Assembly (NCBI GenBank): GCA_963383645.1
Contig: OY726559.1
Location: forward strand, 114,928,441 to 114,992,440
Direction: 5' to 3'
Source of the DNA: Muscardinus avellanarius
Taxonomy: Eukaryota; Chordata; Mammalia; Rodentia; Gliridae
DNA length: 64,000 bases
The notes under the pieces were generated by a model. That model saw nothing but the letters and a program-made list of their open reading frames with translations, did no database searches and was not told where the DNA came from. A program made the translations under genes and the position numbers. Below are positions 47,520 to 58,904 of this stretch, piece after piece. Each line of letters opens with the position of its first letter. Position 1 is the stretch's first letter.

Positions 47520-47955
47520 ATTTTTTATTTTATTTTTTCATGATAACTGGGAATGAGACCCATTGGCATTCTACCTACCTCTGAGCTACACCCCCTAATG
47601 GATTTTATTTCTTATTTGGAAAGAGGATTTCACTAGGTTGCTGAGAGCCTCACTCAATTATTGAGACGGCAATCCTCCTGTCTCAACCTCCCAAGTACTA
47701 GGACTGCAAGGGTGTGTTTAATGCCTGGCTATTAAACACATTTTATTTATTTATTTGTTTGTTTTTGTAGTACTGGGGATGGAACCTAGAGGCCTTCTAC
47801 CTTCAGGCTACACCCCAGACCTATTTTATTTTTTATTTAGAAACAGGGTCTTACTAAGTTGCTGAGAGCCTCCTAAGTAGCTGAGTCTGGCTACAACCTG
47901 TTATCCTCCCATTTCAGTACTGAGATTACAAATGTGCACCACCACGCCCAGCTAA
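47520..47955 (-). repeat. Two reverse SINEs
   Basis: An older copy to 47733 and a second ending CACGCCCAGC. Confidence 0.86.
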
Positions 47956-48024
47956 ATACATTTTAAAAGTCTGCTAACACTTTCATTTTATAAAAGAAAA
48001 AATTGCCACTTAAAAATATAAGAA

Positions 48025-48228
48025 TAAACCGGGCGTGGTGGCGCACGCTTGTAATCCCCACGCTTGGGAGGCTGAGACAGGAGGATGGCAGTTTTGAAGT
48101 CAGCCTCAGCTACTGAGTGAGGCTCTCAGCAACTTAGTGAGACCCTGTTTCCAAATAAAGTATAAAATGGGTCTGGGAGTACAGCCCAGAGGTAGAAAAG
48201 CTCCTGGGTTCCACCCCCAGTACCACCA

Positions 48229-48287
<59 letters not shown>

Positions 48288-48890
48288 GATTAAGCCAAGT
48301 GTGGTGGCGCATGCTTGTAATTTTAGTACTTGGGAGACTTAGGAGCATCGAAGGTTCGAAGTTAGACTCAGCAACATAGCAAGGCTCTCAGAAACCTAGT
48401 GAAACCCTGTTTCCAAATAAATAAAATCAGGCAGGGGGCATAGCTTGGGGGTAGAATGTCTCTGTGTTCAATCCTCAGTACCAAAAGAATACATATATAT
48501 ATAAGAATAAACTGAGCATGACGGCACACACTTGCATTATGGTGGTACACATTTGTAATCCCAGTACTTGGGAGGCTAAGACAGGAAGAGTCCAGGTTCA
48601 CAGCCAGCCTCAGCAACTTAGTGAGGCCTTTTGCAACTTAGACCCTGTTTCAAAATAATAGAATAAGTCAGGTGTGGTGGCCCACACTTGTAATTCTAGC
48701 ATTTGGGAGACTGAGATGGGAGGATCACAGTTTGCCGACAGCCTCAGCTACTACTTAATGAGGACCATGGCAACTCAATGAGACCCTGTTTCAAAATAAA
48801 GGCTAAAAATAAAAATAAAGGGCTTGTGGTGTAGCTCAGAGGTAGAAGGCCCCTGGGTTCCATCCCCAGTACCACAAAAAATAAATAACT
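48025..48890 (+). repeat. SINE run with (AAAT)n
   Basis: B-type copy with (TAAA)n tail to 48287, then copies from 48292, 48538 and 48665. Confidence 0.87.
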
Positions 48891-49046
48891 AAACTCTTAT
48901 TTTTCTCATTTTTCCATGGATGAGTGAAAATGTCATCATAGGTCAGAGTTTGGAAACCAGTGGCCTAGTAGCTTATAAACAGAGGCTCTTAAATCTTGTC
49001 CTTATGCTATTTTCTTGTGTAGGTAAAGGCACCTTTCAATCTCTCT

Positions 49047-49246
49047 TTTTTTTGTGTGTGTGTGATTCTGGGGATGGAACCCAGGGTATTCAACTGCTGA
49101 GCTACACCCCCTGCCCTATTTTTTATTCTTGATTTTGAAACAGGGTCTCACTAAGTTGCGAAGGGCCTCACTAAGTAGCTGAAGCTGTCTGCGAACTGTG
49201 ATGTTCCAGTCGCAGCTGGGATTACAAACGTGCGCCACCACACCTA
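49047..49246 (-). repeat. Dimeric SINE
   Basis: Reverse copy ending CACACCTAG. Confidence 0.89.
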
Positions 49247-49315
49247 GTTCAGTCTCTCTTTTTTTATAAACTTTAGAATAATCTTTGTGTTGTTGAGACA
49301 GTTAATGCATTAATT

Positions 49316-49526
49316 TATTTTTTTTATATTTTTTGCGGTACTGGAAATGGAACCCAGGGGCATTCTACCTCCGAGCTGCACCTCCAGCCCTATTTTTTAT
49401 TCTTTATTTTGAAACCGGTCTCACTGAGTTGCAAAGGGCCTAAGTAGCTGAGGCTGTTTGCAAACCAGGATCCTAAGGTCTCAGCCTCCTGAATGCTGGG
49501 ATTACAAGGGTGCGCCCCACGCTCGG
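49316..49526 (-). repeat. Dimeric SINE with target duplication
   Basis: Flanked by GACAGTTAATGCATT at 49298 and 49530; ends about 58 bp before exon 3. Confidence 0.92.
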
Positions 49527-49584
49527 CGTGACAGTTAATGCATTTATGACTTGCTGAATTTCTCAGTCTTTTGATTAATCGTAG

Positions 49585-49716
49585 TGACCGACCATGAACT
49601 ACGCTGTGACGTTAAAGTAGATGTGATCAGCAGCATTGAAATCATATCTCGGACCCGAGAACTCTACGTAGATGATTCGCCTCTGGAACTGATGGTGAGG
49701 GCGTTGGATGCTGAAG
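49585..49716 (+). CDS. NUP210L: NUP210L exon 3
   Basis: Acceptor TTAATCGTAG, donor GTAAAG, 132 nt. Encodes VTDHELRCDVKVDVISSIEI then ISRTRELYVDDSPLELMVRA and LDAE. The TRELY.DSPLEL motif is a strong gp210-family match. Confidence 0.93.
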
Positions 49717-49929
49717 GTAAAGAACTTCAGAGGGTTCAACAGACTCCCTAAAATAAAACAGTATTCTTTTCTGCTTAGCACTTGGGAATAGGAACTTGGG
49801 CAATAAAAGCAGATTGGAAATAAGATTCACTTTCTCATTCACAGCTCAGTAACACTTGAGATTAGTTCAATATATTAGCTGCTTTCTTGCTTAAAACTTC
49901 CTCATTAATTGTTATCTCTGAACTTTTGT

Positions 49930-50236
49930 GTTTGTGTGTGTGGTCCTAGGGATTGAACCTAGAGGCATTCTATCTCCAAGTGACACTCCCAGGCATTTTT
50001 AATTTTTTTATTTTTTTGAGGTACTGGGGGTGGAGCTCGGAGGTAGAATGCCCCTGGGTTCTATCCCCGGTACCGAAAATAAATAAAAATTTAAAAATAA
50101 ATAAAAAATAGAAAGGGCTTGATGATGTAACTCAGAGGTCGAACATTCCTGGTTTAATTCCCAGTAATACGTGCACATGCATATACCACACACACACACA
50201 ACGAAAACGAGCCTTCCACATGCTACACAAGTGTCC

Positions 50237-50283
<47 letters not shown>

Positions 50284-50590
50284 TGTGGTACTGGGGGTGG
50301 AACCCAGAGGCTTTTCTACCTCTGAGCTACACCCCCAGCCCTGGTTTTTATTCTTTATTTTTTTAAACAAAGGGCCTCACTAAGTAGCTGAGGCAGTTTG
50401 TGAACCAGGATCCTCCTGTCTCAGCCTCCCAAATGCTGGGATTACAAGCGTGCACCACTCTGCCTGGCTCTCTTTTTTTTATTTTGAAACAGGGACTCTA
50501 AATTGCTATGCTAGCCTTGAACCGGGGATCTTCCTGTCTCAGCCTCTCAAGTGCTGGGATTTCAGGTGTACACCTCTACACCTGGCAAAG
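49930..50590. repeat. Mixed ID units, AC/TG repeats and reverse SINEs
   Basis: Reverse ID 49930-49997, + ID units 50020-50085 and 50113-50175, (AC)n and (TG)n 50238-50285, reverse copies to 50470 and 50587. Confidence 0.82.
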
Positions 50591-50659
50591 CCCTGAGTTT
50601 GAGTCCCAACACTGGAAAAAATAAATAAAATTTATTACCACTGTCTTGGTAAACTATTT

Positions 50660-50858
50660 AGTTTTTTTTTGTGTGTGTGGTACTGGGGTTTCTGGAAGCC
50701 CTTATACCTCCGGGCTACACTCCCAGACCTATTTTTACATTTTTATTTGGAAACAGGGTCTCCTAAGCCAGCGTGCGCGGCTGGCTTTGAACCTGCGCGA
50801 TCCTCCTGTCTCTGCCTCCCAAGCGCGGGGATTACAAGCGCGCGCCACCACGCCCGGC
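50660..50858 (-). repeat. Young C-type SINE
   Basis: Near-consensus, CpG-rich copy; CTATTTAGT flanks both sides. Confidence 0.92.
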
Positions 50859-50924
50859 TATTTAGTAATTTTTGAACCTGAAAAATGAACTATTCTGGAA
50901 TCCAGTTTTATGTTGTTTTTTGTT

Positions 50925-51208
50925 TTTAGCAGGTCTGGGGATGGAACCTAGGGGCATTCCAATTTATTTATTTATTTATTTATTTATTGATCTATTTATT
51001 TATTTATTTACGGGTCTGGGGATGGAACCCAGGGACATTTGACCTCCGAACTACACCCACTGCCCAATTTTTTATTCTTTATTTTGAAACAGGGTCTCAC
51101 TGAGCTGCGATGGTCCTCACTAAGTGGGTGAGGCTGTCCACAAACCGTGATCCTCTGGTCTCCGCCTCCTGAATGCTGGGATTACAAGCGTGCCCACCAC
51201 ACCCGGCA
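50925..51208 (-). repeat. Reverse SINE with (TTTA)n
   Basis: An ID-tail start, (ATTT)n 50961-51010, then a full copy ending CACACCCGGC. Confidence 0.88.
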
Positions 51209-51239
51209 GGAATCTAGTTTTTATAAAAATTGTGTTTGT

Positions 51240-51424
51240 GCCGGGCGTGGTGGCGCACGCTTGTAATCCCCGCGCTTGGGAGGCGGGGGCAGGAGGATCG
51301 CACAGGTTCGAAGCCAGCCTCTCTGGCTTAAGAGACCCTGTTTCCAAATAAAAAATATAAAAATAGCTCTGGAAGTGTAGCATTGAGGTAGAATGGTTTC
51401 CAGGAACCTCAATACCACCAAAAA
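51240..51424 (+). repeat. Young C-type SINE with target duplication
   Basis: AAAATTGTGTTTG flanks at 51227 and 51425. Confidence 0.93.
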
Positions 51425-51671
51425 AAATTGTGTTTGAGGAACAAGGGTTAAGGATGACTGTAAACCATAAGGTAGATAAGAGGTGACCTTTCAATAGAAA
51501 GAAACAGAAAAAAAAAATGGCATATTTTTGTCAATTGGAAGTTAATTAACTTGAGTTATGGTTACTTTCAGAAAACTTGTACAGTAGCAGCATTTATGTT
51601 GTTTGTGTGGGACTCTTCCTCATCTTTGTGTTTTACTCAGAAGCAATATTTGCTTTTATGTGTTATTGTAA

Positions 51672-52391
51672 GAGACTTAAAAACAATTTCTTTTTTTTTT
51701 TTTTTTGGCGGTATTAGGGGTGGAATCCAGAGGCTTTTCTACCTCCGGGCTATATTCCCAGACCCATTTTATATTTTATTTTGAAACAGGGTCTCACTAA
51801 GTTGCTTAGAGCCTCACTAAGTAGCTGAGGCTGGCTTCGAACCTGCGTGATCCTCCTGTCTCAGCCTCCCAAGCGCAGGGATTACAAATGTGCACCACCA
51901 CGCCCGGCAATGAGACTTAAAAACAATTTCTAAGCCAGACGTGGTAGCACACGCTTGTAATCCCAGCACTTGGGAGGCTGACAGTGGAGGATCTGGGTTC
52001 ACGGCCAGCCTCAGTTACTTAGTGAGGCCCTTTGCAACTCAGTGAAACCCTGTTTCCAAATAGAGAATAAAAAATAGGGCTGGGGGTGTAGCTGAGAGGT
52101 AAAATGCCCCTGGGTTCCATCCCCAGTACTGCAAAAAAAAAAAAAAAAATTCTAAGCCGGGCGTGATGGTGCAGACTTGTAATCTCAATACTTAGGAGGC
52201 CAAGAAGGGAGGATCGCTCATGTTTGAAGTCAGCCTCAGCAATTTAGTGAGGCTTTCAGCAACTTAGTGAGACCCTGTTTCCAAATATAAAATAAAATAG
52301 GTCAGGGTGTGTAACCTGGAGGTAGAAGGCCCCTGGGATCCATCCCCAATACCACATAGTCACACACACAGATACACACACACAAATTCTA
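51672..52391. repeat. Three SINEs stacked on one target site
   Basis: Reverse copy 51692-51911 between two identical 20-bp sites (51672-51691 and 51912-51931), then + copies 51934-52149 and 52156-52383 separated by TTCTAA remnants of the same site. Confidence 0.92.
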
Positions 52392-52404
52392 GTCAGGTTT
52401 CTTT

Positions 52405-52614
52405 TTCTTTTCTTTTTTTTTTTTTTTTTTTGTGGTACTGGGGTTCCTGGAAACCCTTCTACCTCCGGGCTACACTCCTAGACCTATTTTTATATTTTTT
52501 AAATTTAGAAACAGGGTCTCTTAAGCCAGCGCGGCTGGCTTCAAGCCTGCGCGATCCTCCTGTCTCCGTCTCCCAAGCGCGGGGATTACAAGCGTGTGCC
52601 ACCACGCCCGGCCC
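52405..52614 (-). repeat. C-type SINE upstream of NUP210L exon 4
   Basis: Long T tract, GGTTCCTGGAAACCC, head ending CACGCCCGGCC; exon 4 starts 56 bp later. Confidence 0.92.
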
Positions 52615-52669
52615 CTGAATATTTTTTTAAACGTGACTCTCTCTTGTCTGCCTTTGCCTTGCTCTACAG

Positions 52670-52763
52670 GAAACACTTTCAGTAGTTTGGCAGGGATGGT
52701 GTTCGAGTGGAACATTGCCCAGGATAACGAGTCAGCGAGAGATGAACCGTCTAGCAAAATTAG
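52670..52763 (+). CDS. NUP210L: NUP210L exon 4
   Basis: Acceptor GCTCTACAG, donor GTAAAC, 94 nt. Encodes NTFSSLAGMVFEWNIAQDNE then SARDEPSSKI. Matches the NTFSTLAGLVFEW region of NUP210. A young minus-strand SINE ends about 56 bp upstream of the exon. Confidence 0.93.
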
Positions 52764-52955
52764 GTAAACTTGAAGCCAAACGTAAATCTTCTCACTTTGA
52801 AGGAAACACCTGCCGTTGGGTGGCGCACTAAACAGCAACCATTTATTTGGACTCGAATAAGGATCCTGTCACCTGGGTGTCTTTGAAACAGATAAATAAA
52901 GTCACCAGGGGAAATATATTTGATAGAATGACATACGGTATAAGTAGGTACTTTT

Positions 52956-53310
52956 TGTGTGCAGTACTGGGGCTGTAACCCAGGGGTATTCTACCTCTGA
53001 GCTACATCCCCAGCCCAATTTTATTTTTGTTTTGAAATGGAATCTCACTAAGTTGCTGAGTCTGTCCTTGAACCTGTGATCCTTCTGTCTTGGGCCTCCC
53101 AAGTACCAGGATTACAGACATGTGCCACCATGCCTGGGTTCCATCACCAGTACCGCACACACACGCAAAAGGGCTAAGGGTATAGATCAAAGGTAGAATG
53201 CCACTGGGTTTAATCCCCAGTACCATAAATAAATATGTAAATAAATAAATACAACTGAGGTTGTAGCACAAAGGTAAAATGCCCCTGGGTTTAATCCCTA
53301 ATACCGAAAA
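52956..53310. repeat. Reverse SINE followed by + ID units
   Basis: Reverse copy to about 53140; + ID units about 53170-53245 and 53250-53310. Confidence 0.82.
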
Positions 53311-53378
53311 CAACAACACATCTTTTTAGGGACGTTGGACTAAGACATTGTAATCTTCTGTATCATTCATGTCTTTAG

Positions 53379-53529
53379 GATTCTGAAATACTCTGAAGCA
53401 GAATATTCACCCCCAAACTATATAGTTGATATGGAAAAAGAAGAGAAGCGAGGAGACATGATTTTGGTGTCTGGAATGCGAACTGGTGTTGTGATTATAA
53501 AAGTTCGAATTTATGAATCATTCTATAAG
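53379..53529 (+). CDS. NUP210L: NUP210L exon 5
   Basis: Acceptor TGTCTTTAG, donor GTAAAA, 151 nt. Encodes ILKYSEAEYSPPNYIVDMEK then EEKRGDMILVSGMRTGVVII and onward to YESFYK. The GD.ILVSGM.TG motif is shared with NUP210. It ends in phase 0. Confidence 0.93.
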
Positions 53530-53561
53530 GTAAAAAATTTGTTCTATAAACTGACTCTAGT

Positions 53562-53820
53562 GGGATCCACTTGTAATTTTAGTATGTAGGAGGCTGAGAC
53601 AGAAGGATTGCAGGTTCAAAGCCAGCCTCAGCCATTTAGCAAGGCTCTCAACAACCTAGTGAGACCTGTTTCAAAATAAAAAATAGGGCTGGGGTTGTAT
53701 TTCAGAGGTAAATGCACCTGGATTCAATCCCCAATACTGCAAAGAAGACAAAAGCAAACAACAGGACTGAGGTTATAGCTTGGAAGTAGAATACCCTGGG
53801 TTCAACCCCCAGCACCACCA
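53562..53820 (+). repeat. SINE plus ID unit
   Basis: Diverged dimer 53562-53740 and an ID unit 53765-53820, 33 bp after the exon 5 donor. Confidence 0.83.
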
Positions 53821-54029
53821 AAGAAACGTTATGCTGTAAACTTTTATCTAATAATCTTGCCTATGAAAACTTTAACTATATGCTTGTCTATAGCAGAAGC
53901 TGCAACCTGACGATTTGAGTCTACAGTGAATCAGTTAAAGAATCATTTGAAGTGGATGAGCATAAAAAACACTTGTCTTCCTCAAACATTTTAGAGCATT
54001 ACATAAATTATAAATATGACTGACATCTT

Positions 54030-54225
54030 TTTTTTGTTGTTGCGGTACTGGGGATGGAGCCCAGGGGCATTCTACTCTGAATTACACCCACCCCCAGCCC
54101 TGTGTTTGTTTTTATTCTTTTTTTTTTTTTTTTTTTTTTTTTGCAGTACTGGGATGCCCAGGGGCGTTCTACCTCTGAGCTACATCCCCAGCCCTATTTT
54201 TTTTATTCTTTATTTTGAAACAGGA
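54030..54225 (-). repeat. Two reverse ID tails
   Basis: ID tails around 54030-54110 and 54115-54225 with a T22 tract between. Confidence 0.83.
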
Positions 54226-54375
54226 TCTCTATAGAACTGATCAACACATTTAGCAAAGTATCTGGATAAAAAATCAACCTTAAAAAATAGGAAGCTTTTC
54301 TGTATACCAACCATAAATCCACAGAGAAAAAAAATCCAGAAAACACTTTTACTCAGGATATTCCACACAAAAATA
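54226..54375 (+). mobile_element. LINE-1 ORF2 fragment, part 1
   Basis: Reads like the L1 ORF2 region with GAACTGATCAACACATTTAG and GCTTTTCTGTATACCAAC, encoding the conserved Y-x-N part of the second half of ORF2. Decayed, with no open frame of size. Confidence 0.8.
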
Positions 54376-54379
54376 AAAT

Positions 54380-54985
54380 AAGCTGGACATGGTGGCGCAT
54401 ACTTATAATCTTAGCATCTGGGAGGCTGAGACAGGAGGATTATGGTTCGTGCGGACAGCCTCAGCTGCTTAGTGCAGCCTTTTACAACTCAATGAGGCCT
54501 TGTTTCAAAATAAAGGATAACCCAGGCGTGGTGGCGCACGCTTGTAATCCCAGCTCTTGGGAGGCTGAGACAGGAGGATCGCACAGGTTCAAAGCCAGCC
54601 TCGGCTACTTAGTGAGGCGCTCAGCAACTTAGTGAGACCCTGTTTCCAAAAAAAAGTATAAAATAGGTCTAAGAGTATAACCTGGAGGTAGAAAAGCCCT
54701 TGGGTTCCACCCTCAGTACCAAAATAAATAAATAAATAAAAACAAAGGATAAAAAGCCAGGCATGGTGGCGCATGCTTGTAATTCCAGCATTCAGGAGGC
54801 AGAAACCAGGATTGGGGTTCACACCAGCCTCCATTACTTAGTGAGGCCCTTCACAACTCATTGAGACCCTGTTTCAAAAATAAGAAAAGACTAAAAAATA
54901 GGGCTGAGGGTGTAGCTCGGCAGTAGAATGTCCCTGGGTTCTGTCCCCAGTACCGCACAATAATTAATTAATTAATTAATTAATT
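54380..54985 (+). repeat. Three SINEs inserted into the LINE-1 fragment
   Basis: Copies from 54380, 54525 (B-type) and 54755, ending in (AATT)n; LINE-1 sequence continues on the far side. Confidence 0.86.
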
Positions 54986-55060
54986 TAGGAATAAACTTAA
55001 CCAAGGATGTAAAAGACCTTTACAAAAAAAATTACAAAACATTGAAAAAAGAAATTGAAG
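54986..55060 (+). mobile_element. LINE-1 ORF2 fragment, part 2
   Basis: TTTAGGAATAAACTTAACCA and AAAGACCTTTACAA continue the same ORF2 region; a SINE interrupts it again at GAAATTGAAG. Confidence 0.8.
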
Positions 55061-55269
55061 CCGGGCGTGGTGGCGCATGCTTGTTGCTTGTAATCCCAGC
55101 AATCGGGAGGCTGAGACCGGAGGATTGCGGTTCGTGGACTGCCTCCACTACTTAGTGAGGCCCTCTGCAACTCAGTGAGACCCTGTTTCAAAATAAAGAA
55201 TGAAAAATTGGGAAGGAGGTGTAGCTCAGAGGTCAAATGCCCCTGGGTTCCATCCCCAGACCCGAAAAG

Positions 55270-55328
<59 letters not shown>
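55061..55328 (+). repeat. Dimeric SINE with (GA)n tail
   Basis: GCCGGGCGTGGTGGCGCATG head, CCCCAGACCCG end, then (GA)n 55273-55328. Confidence 0.92.
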
Positions 55329-55332
<4 letters not shown>

Positions 55333-55334
55333 GA

Positions 55335-55680
55335 AGAAACAGGGTCTCACTAAGTTGCAAAGGACCTCACTAAGTAGCTGAGGCTCACTGTGAACCTGCA
55401 GTCCTCCTGTCTCAGCCTCCCAAGTACTGGGATTACAAGCATCTGGATCTTTAACTTCTTTTCAAAACATTTATACTTATATGTTTGGAGTACTGTGGAT
55501 GGAACCCAGGGGCATTCTATATCCAAGCTACATCATCAGCCCTATTTTTTATTCTTTATTTTGAAACAGGGTCTCACTGATTTACAAAGGGCCTCACTAA
55601 GTAGCTGACTCTGTCCGCAAACCTTGATCTCCTCTCAGCCTCCTGAATGCTGGGACAAGTGTGCGCTACCCCTCCCGGCT
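55335..55680 (-). repeat. Two reverse SINEs
   Basis: Head half 55335-55440 and a full copy 55485-55680. Confidence 0.85.
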
Positions 55681-55805
55681 CAAAACGTTTAAATTTCTTT
55701 ATAGAAACACTAGATCTCCTTTCACATCCACATTTTTTATTTTGTGTGTTTATAACTGCAAAGTACATCTAGTATAAACAGGCTTGTAAAAAACAAACAT
55801 GTTTT

Positions 55806-55995
55806 GGCCAGGCGTGGTGGTGCTCACATGTAATCCCCGTGCTTGGGAGGCGGAGACAGGAGTATCGCGCAGGTTTGAAACCAGCCGCGCTGGTTTAAGA
55901 GACCCTGTTTCCAAATAAAAAGTATAAAATAGGTCTGGGAGTGTAGCCCGGAGGTAGAAGGGTTCCATCTCCAGTACCACAAAAAACAAACAAAC
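55806..55995 (+). repeat. C-type SINE
   Basis: TAATCCCCGTGCTTGGGAGG, TTTAAGAGACCC and a shortened tail. Confidence 0.9.
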
Positions 55996-56249
55996 AAACA
56001 AAAAAACACATTTTGGTAAGCATGTAGTTCCTAGGGCAGGAAGAACAGTGTGCCGACTGACTCCTTGAGAGCAGCGTGGCACCGGTGCTGGCCCAGGCTT
56101 CACGGGAGTCCTGGGCCCCGGGTTGTGGAAAGGTACTCAGTCTGGCATGCAAGTTAGTCTGAGGTTGACTAAAAGAACTTTTGTGGCACACAGTAACGTC
56201 TCACCTTTCTCAATCAGTGTGCTTGCCTTTTTATTTACCTACTACTACT
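55996..56249. other. NUP210L: Unique intronic sequence
   Basis: About 250 bp without repeats; nothing recognised. Confidence 0.5.
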
Positions 56250-56443
56250 CTTTTTTTTTTTTTTTGCGGGTCTAGGGATGGAACCCAGGGGCATTTGACC
56301 TCCGAGCTACACCCCCTGCCCTATTTTTATTCTTTATTTTGAAACAGGGTCTCACTAAGTAGCTGAGGCTGTCCACAAACCACGATCCTCCGGTTTCAGC
56401 CTCCCGAATGCTGGGATTACAAGCATGTGCCACCACGCCCGGA
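56250..56443 (-). repeat. Dimeric SINE, GCGGGTCT tail variant
   Basis: Reverse copy ending CACGCCCGG. Confidence 0.92.
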
Positions 56444-56773
56444 CTACTTCTCTTTTAGGAAAATTTTTATTCTTAGTCTGAATGAAAAGGGAGAAAAGGG
56501 GTCATAGGAGGAACTCTAGATGAAGAAGGAGACACCATAGATGAATAAATAAGGCGACCTAACTGAGGGATGGGAGGGAGAAGAGGGAAATTCCCTAATG
56601 TACATGAAGTGCATTCATAAACATATCAAAGTCAATCACTAAGCCAAACATGAGAAGGATGGAGGGGGAGGGAATGGGGGAGGGCTAAATGAGTGATGTG
56701 TGCATGTAAGCCTCTGCCATCTTGTACCCCATTAAGATGTATGACTGCAATGCACCAATAAAATTTTTTTTAA
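56444..56773 (+). mobile_element. Candidate LINE-1 3' end
   Basis: Polypurine G/A-rich runs (56570-56590, 56650-56690) and a closing CACCAATAAAA resemble an L1 3' UTR. There is no ORF2 sequence beside it, so the assignment is tentative. Confidence 0.35.
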
Positions 56774-58225
56774 AAATCCCTCCCCCCAAGCCGGGCATGG
56801 TGGCGCACGCTTGTAATCCCCGCGCTTGGGAGGCAGAGACAGGAGGATCGCACTGGTTCGGAGCCAGCCTCGCTGGCTTAAGAGACCCTGTTTCCACATA
56901 AAGTTAAAAAATAGGTCTGGGAGTGTAGCCCGTGGGAGTGTATCCTGGAGGTAGAAGGGCTTCCAGGAACCCCAGTACCACCAAAAAAAAAAAAAAAAAA
57001 ATCCCTCCCCCCAGCCAGGCGTGGTGGCACACACTTGTAATCCCAGCATTCCGAGACTGGGACCGGAGGATCAAGGTTTGGGACAGCCTCAGCTACTTGC
57101 TGAGGCCCTCTGCAACTCAGTGAGACCCAGTTTTGAAATAAAGAATAAAAAATAGGGCAGGGAGTGTAGCTCAGAGGTCAAATGCCCTGGGTTCCATCCC
57201 CAGACTCGCAAAAAAAAAAAAAAAAAAAAAAAAATTTAAGCCGTGTGTGGTGGCTAATCCTAGTATTTTGGAGGCTGAAACAGGAGGATCTCAGGTTCGA
57301 AGCTATCCTCAGCTATTTAGTGAGGCCCTCTGCAATTTAGTGAAAACCTGTTTCAAAATAAAGGATTGCTGGGCATGGTGGCGCACACTTGTAATCCTAG
57401 CATTTGGGAGGCTGAGACAGAAGGATCACTATTCACGGCCAACCTCAACTACTTAGTGAGGCCCTTTGCAAATCAGTGAGACCCTGTTTCAAAATAAAGA
57501 ATAATAATACAGGGCTGGGGGTGTAGCTCAGAGGTAGAATGCCCCTGGGTTCAATCTCTGGTACCACAAAAATAAATTAATTAATTAACTAATAAAAAAT
57601 TAAACCAGGTGTGGTGGTGGTGCATGCTTGTAATCCCAGTACTTTGGAGACTAAGAGAGGAGGATCATGGTTCGCAGCCAATTTCAGCTATTTATTGAGG
57701 CCCTCTGCAATTTAGTGAGACCCTGTTTTAAAATAAAGAATAAAAGGGCTGGGGTTGTAGCTTGGAGGTAGAATGCCCCTAGGTTCAATCCTCAGTATAA
57801 AAAAAAAAAAAAAAATGGAGCTGGGCGTGGTGGCCCATGATTATAATCTCAGTACTTGGGAGGCTTAGACAGGATGACCACAGGTTGGAGACCACCTGAG
57901 CAACTTAATGAAAAAAATAATAAAATAAGCCGGGCGTGGTAGCGCACGCTTGTAATCCCCACACTTGGGAGGCTGAGACAGGAGGATCACACAGGTTCGA
58001 AGCCAGCCTCAGCAACTTAGTGAGGCTCTCAGCAACTTAGTGAGACCCTGTTTCCAAATAAAATATAAAATGGGTCTGAGAGTATAGCCCGGAAGTTGAA
58101 AGCCTCTGGGTTCCACCCCCAGTACCACCAAAAAGAAAAAAAAAATAATAATAATAATAATAAAATAGGGCTGGGAATGTAGCTTGGAAGGATAATGCCC
58201 CTGAGTTTAATCCCCAGAACCATAT
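56774..58225 (+). repeat. Long head-to-tail SINE run
   Basis: C-type 56789-56997 with AATCCCTCCCCCCA duplicated at both ends, then copies from 57013, 57237, 57366, 57604, 57817 and 57931 (B-type) and an ID tail 58165-58225. Confidence 0.88.
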
Positions 58226-58249
58226 TAAAAAAAGAAAGAAAGAAAATTT

Positions 58250-58440
58250 GAGGAGGTACTAGAGATTGAACCCAGGTGTATTTTACCTCTGAGCTGCACC
58301 CAGTCCTATTTTATCTTTTTGTCTTGAAACAGGGTTTCACTAAGTTGCTGAGAAGTTTCTGAGGCTGGCATTGAACCTGCAATCATCCTGCCTCAGCTTC
58401 CCAAGTCCTGGGATTACAGATGCTCAGTACCATGCGTGGC
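58250..58440 (-). repeat. Older reverse SINE
   Basis: ID tail and head ending CATGCGTGGC. Confidence 0.85.
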
Positions 58441-58474
58441 AGAAGTAAACTTTTAACCAAGAAGATGGTCTTGA

Positions 58475-58690
58475 GAGCCGGGGATGGTGGCTCACGCTTG
58501 TCATCCCAGCATTCAGGAGGCTGAGACAGGAGGATCGCGGTTCACAGGCAGCCTCAGCTACTTAGTGAGGTCCTTTGCAACACAGTGAGATTCTGTTTCA
58601 AAACAAAGAATAAAAATTAGGGCTAGGAGTGTAGCTCAGAGGTAGAATGCCCCTGGGTTCCATCCCTAGTACTGAAAAAAAAAAAAAAAG
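58475..58690 (+). repeat. Dimeric SINE upstream of NUP210L exon 6
   Basis: GAGCCGGGGATGGTGGCTC to CCCTAGTACTG and A-tail; the exon begins about 50 bp later. Confidence 0.91.
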
Positions 58691-58742
58691 AAGGTCATGA
58701 GGAGTGTGTCTATAGAAACCTTTTTCTCTTCCTCTTTTTTAG

Positions 58743-58875
58743 AAAGTGGCAGCAGCACGGATACGTCTGCTTGTTTTGGAGAATATATTCCTTGTACCTT
58801 CCCGTGATATTTACCTCTTAGTAGGAGCATATATTAAGTACCAAGTTGCCAAAATGGTTCAGGGAAGACTGACAG
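58743..58875 (+). CDS. NUP210L: NUP210L exon 6
   Basis: Acceptor CTCTTTTTTAG, donor GTAAGA, 133 nt. Encodes KVAAARIRLLVLENIFLVPS then RDIYLLVGAYIKYQVAKMVQ and GRLT. Corresponds to the RLLILENILLNPAYDVYL region of NUP210. Confidence 0.93.
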
Positions 58876-58904
58876 GTAAGATGACTTAATCTTTTCCTCT
58901 GACT

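Noticed and set aside
54226..55060. Active LINE-1
   Set aside because: Only short, interrupted ORF2 pieces are present, with no ORF1, 5' UTR or intact frame.
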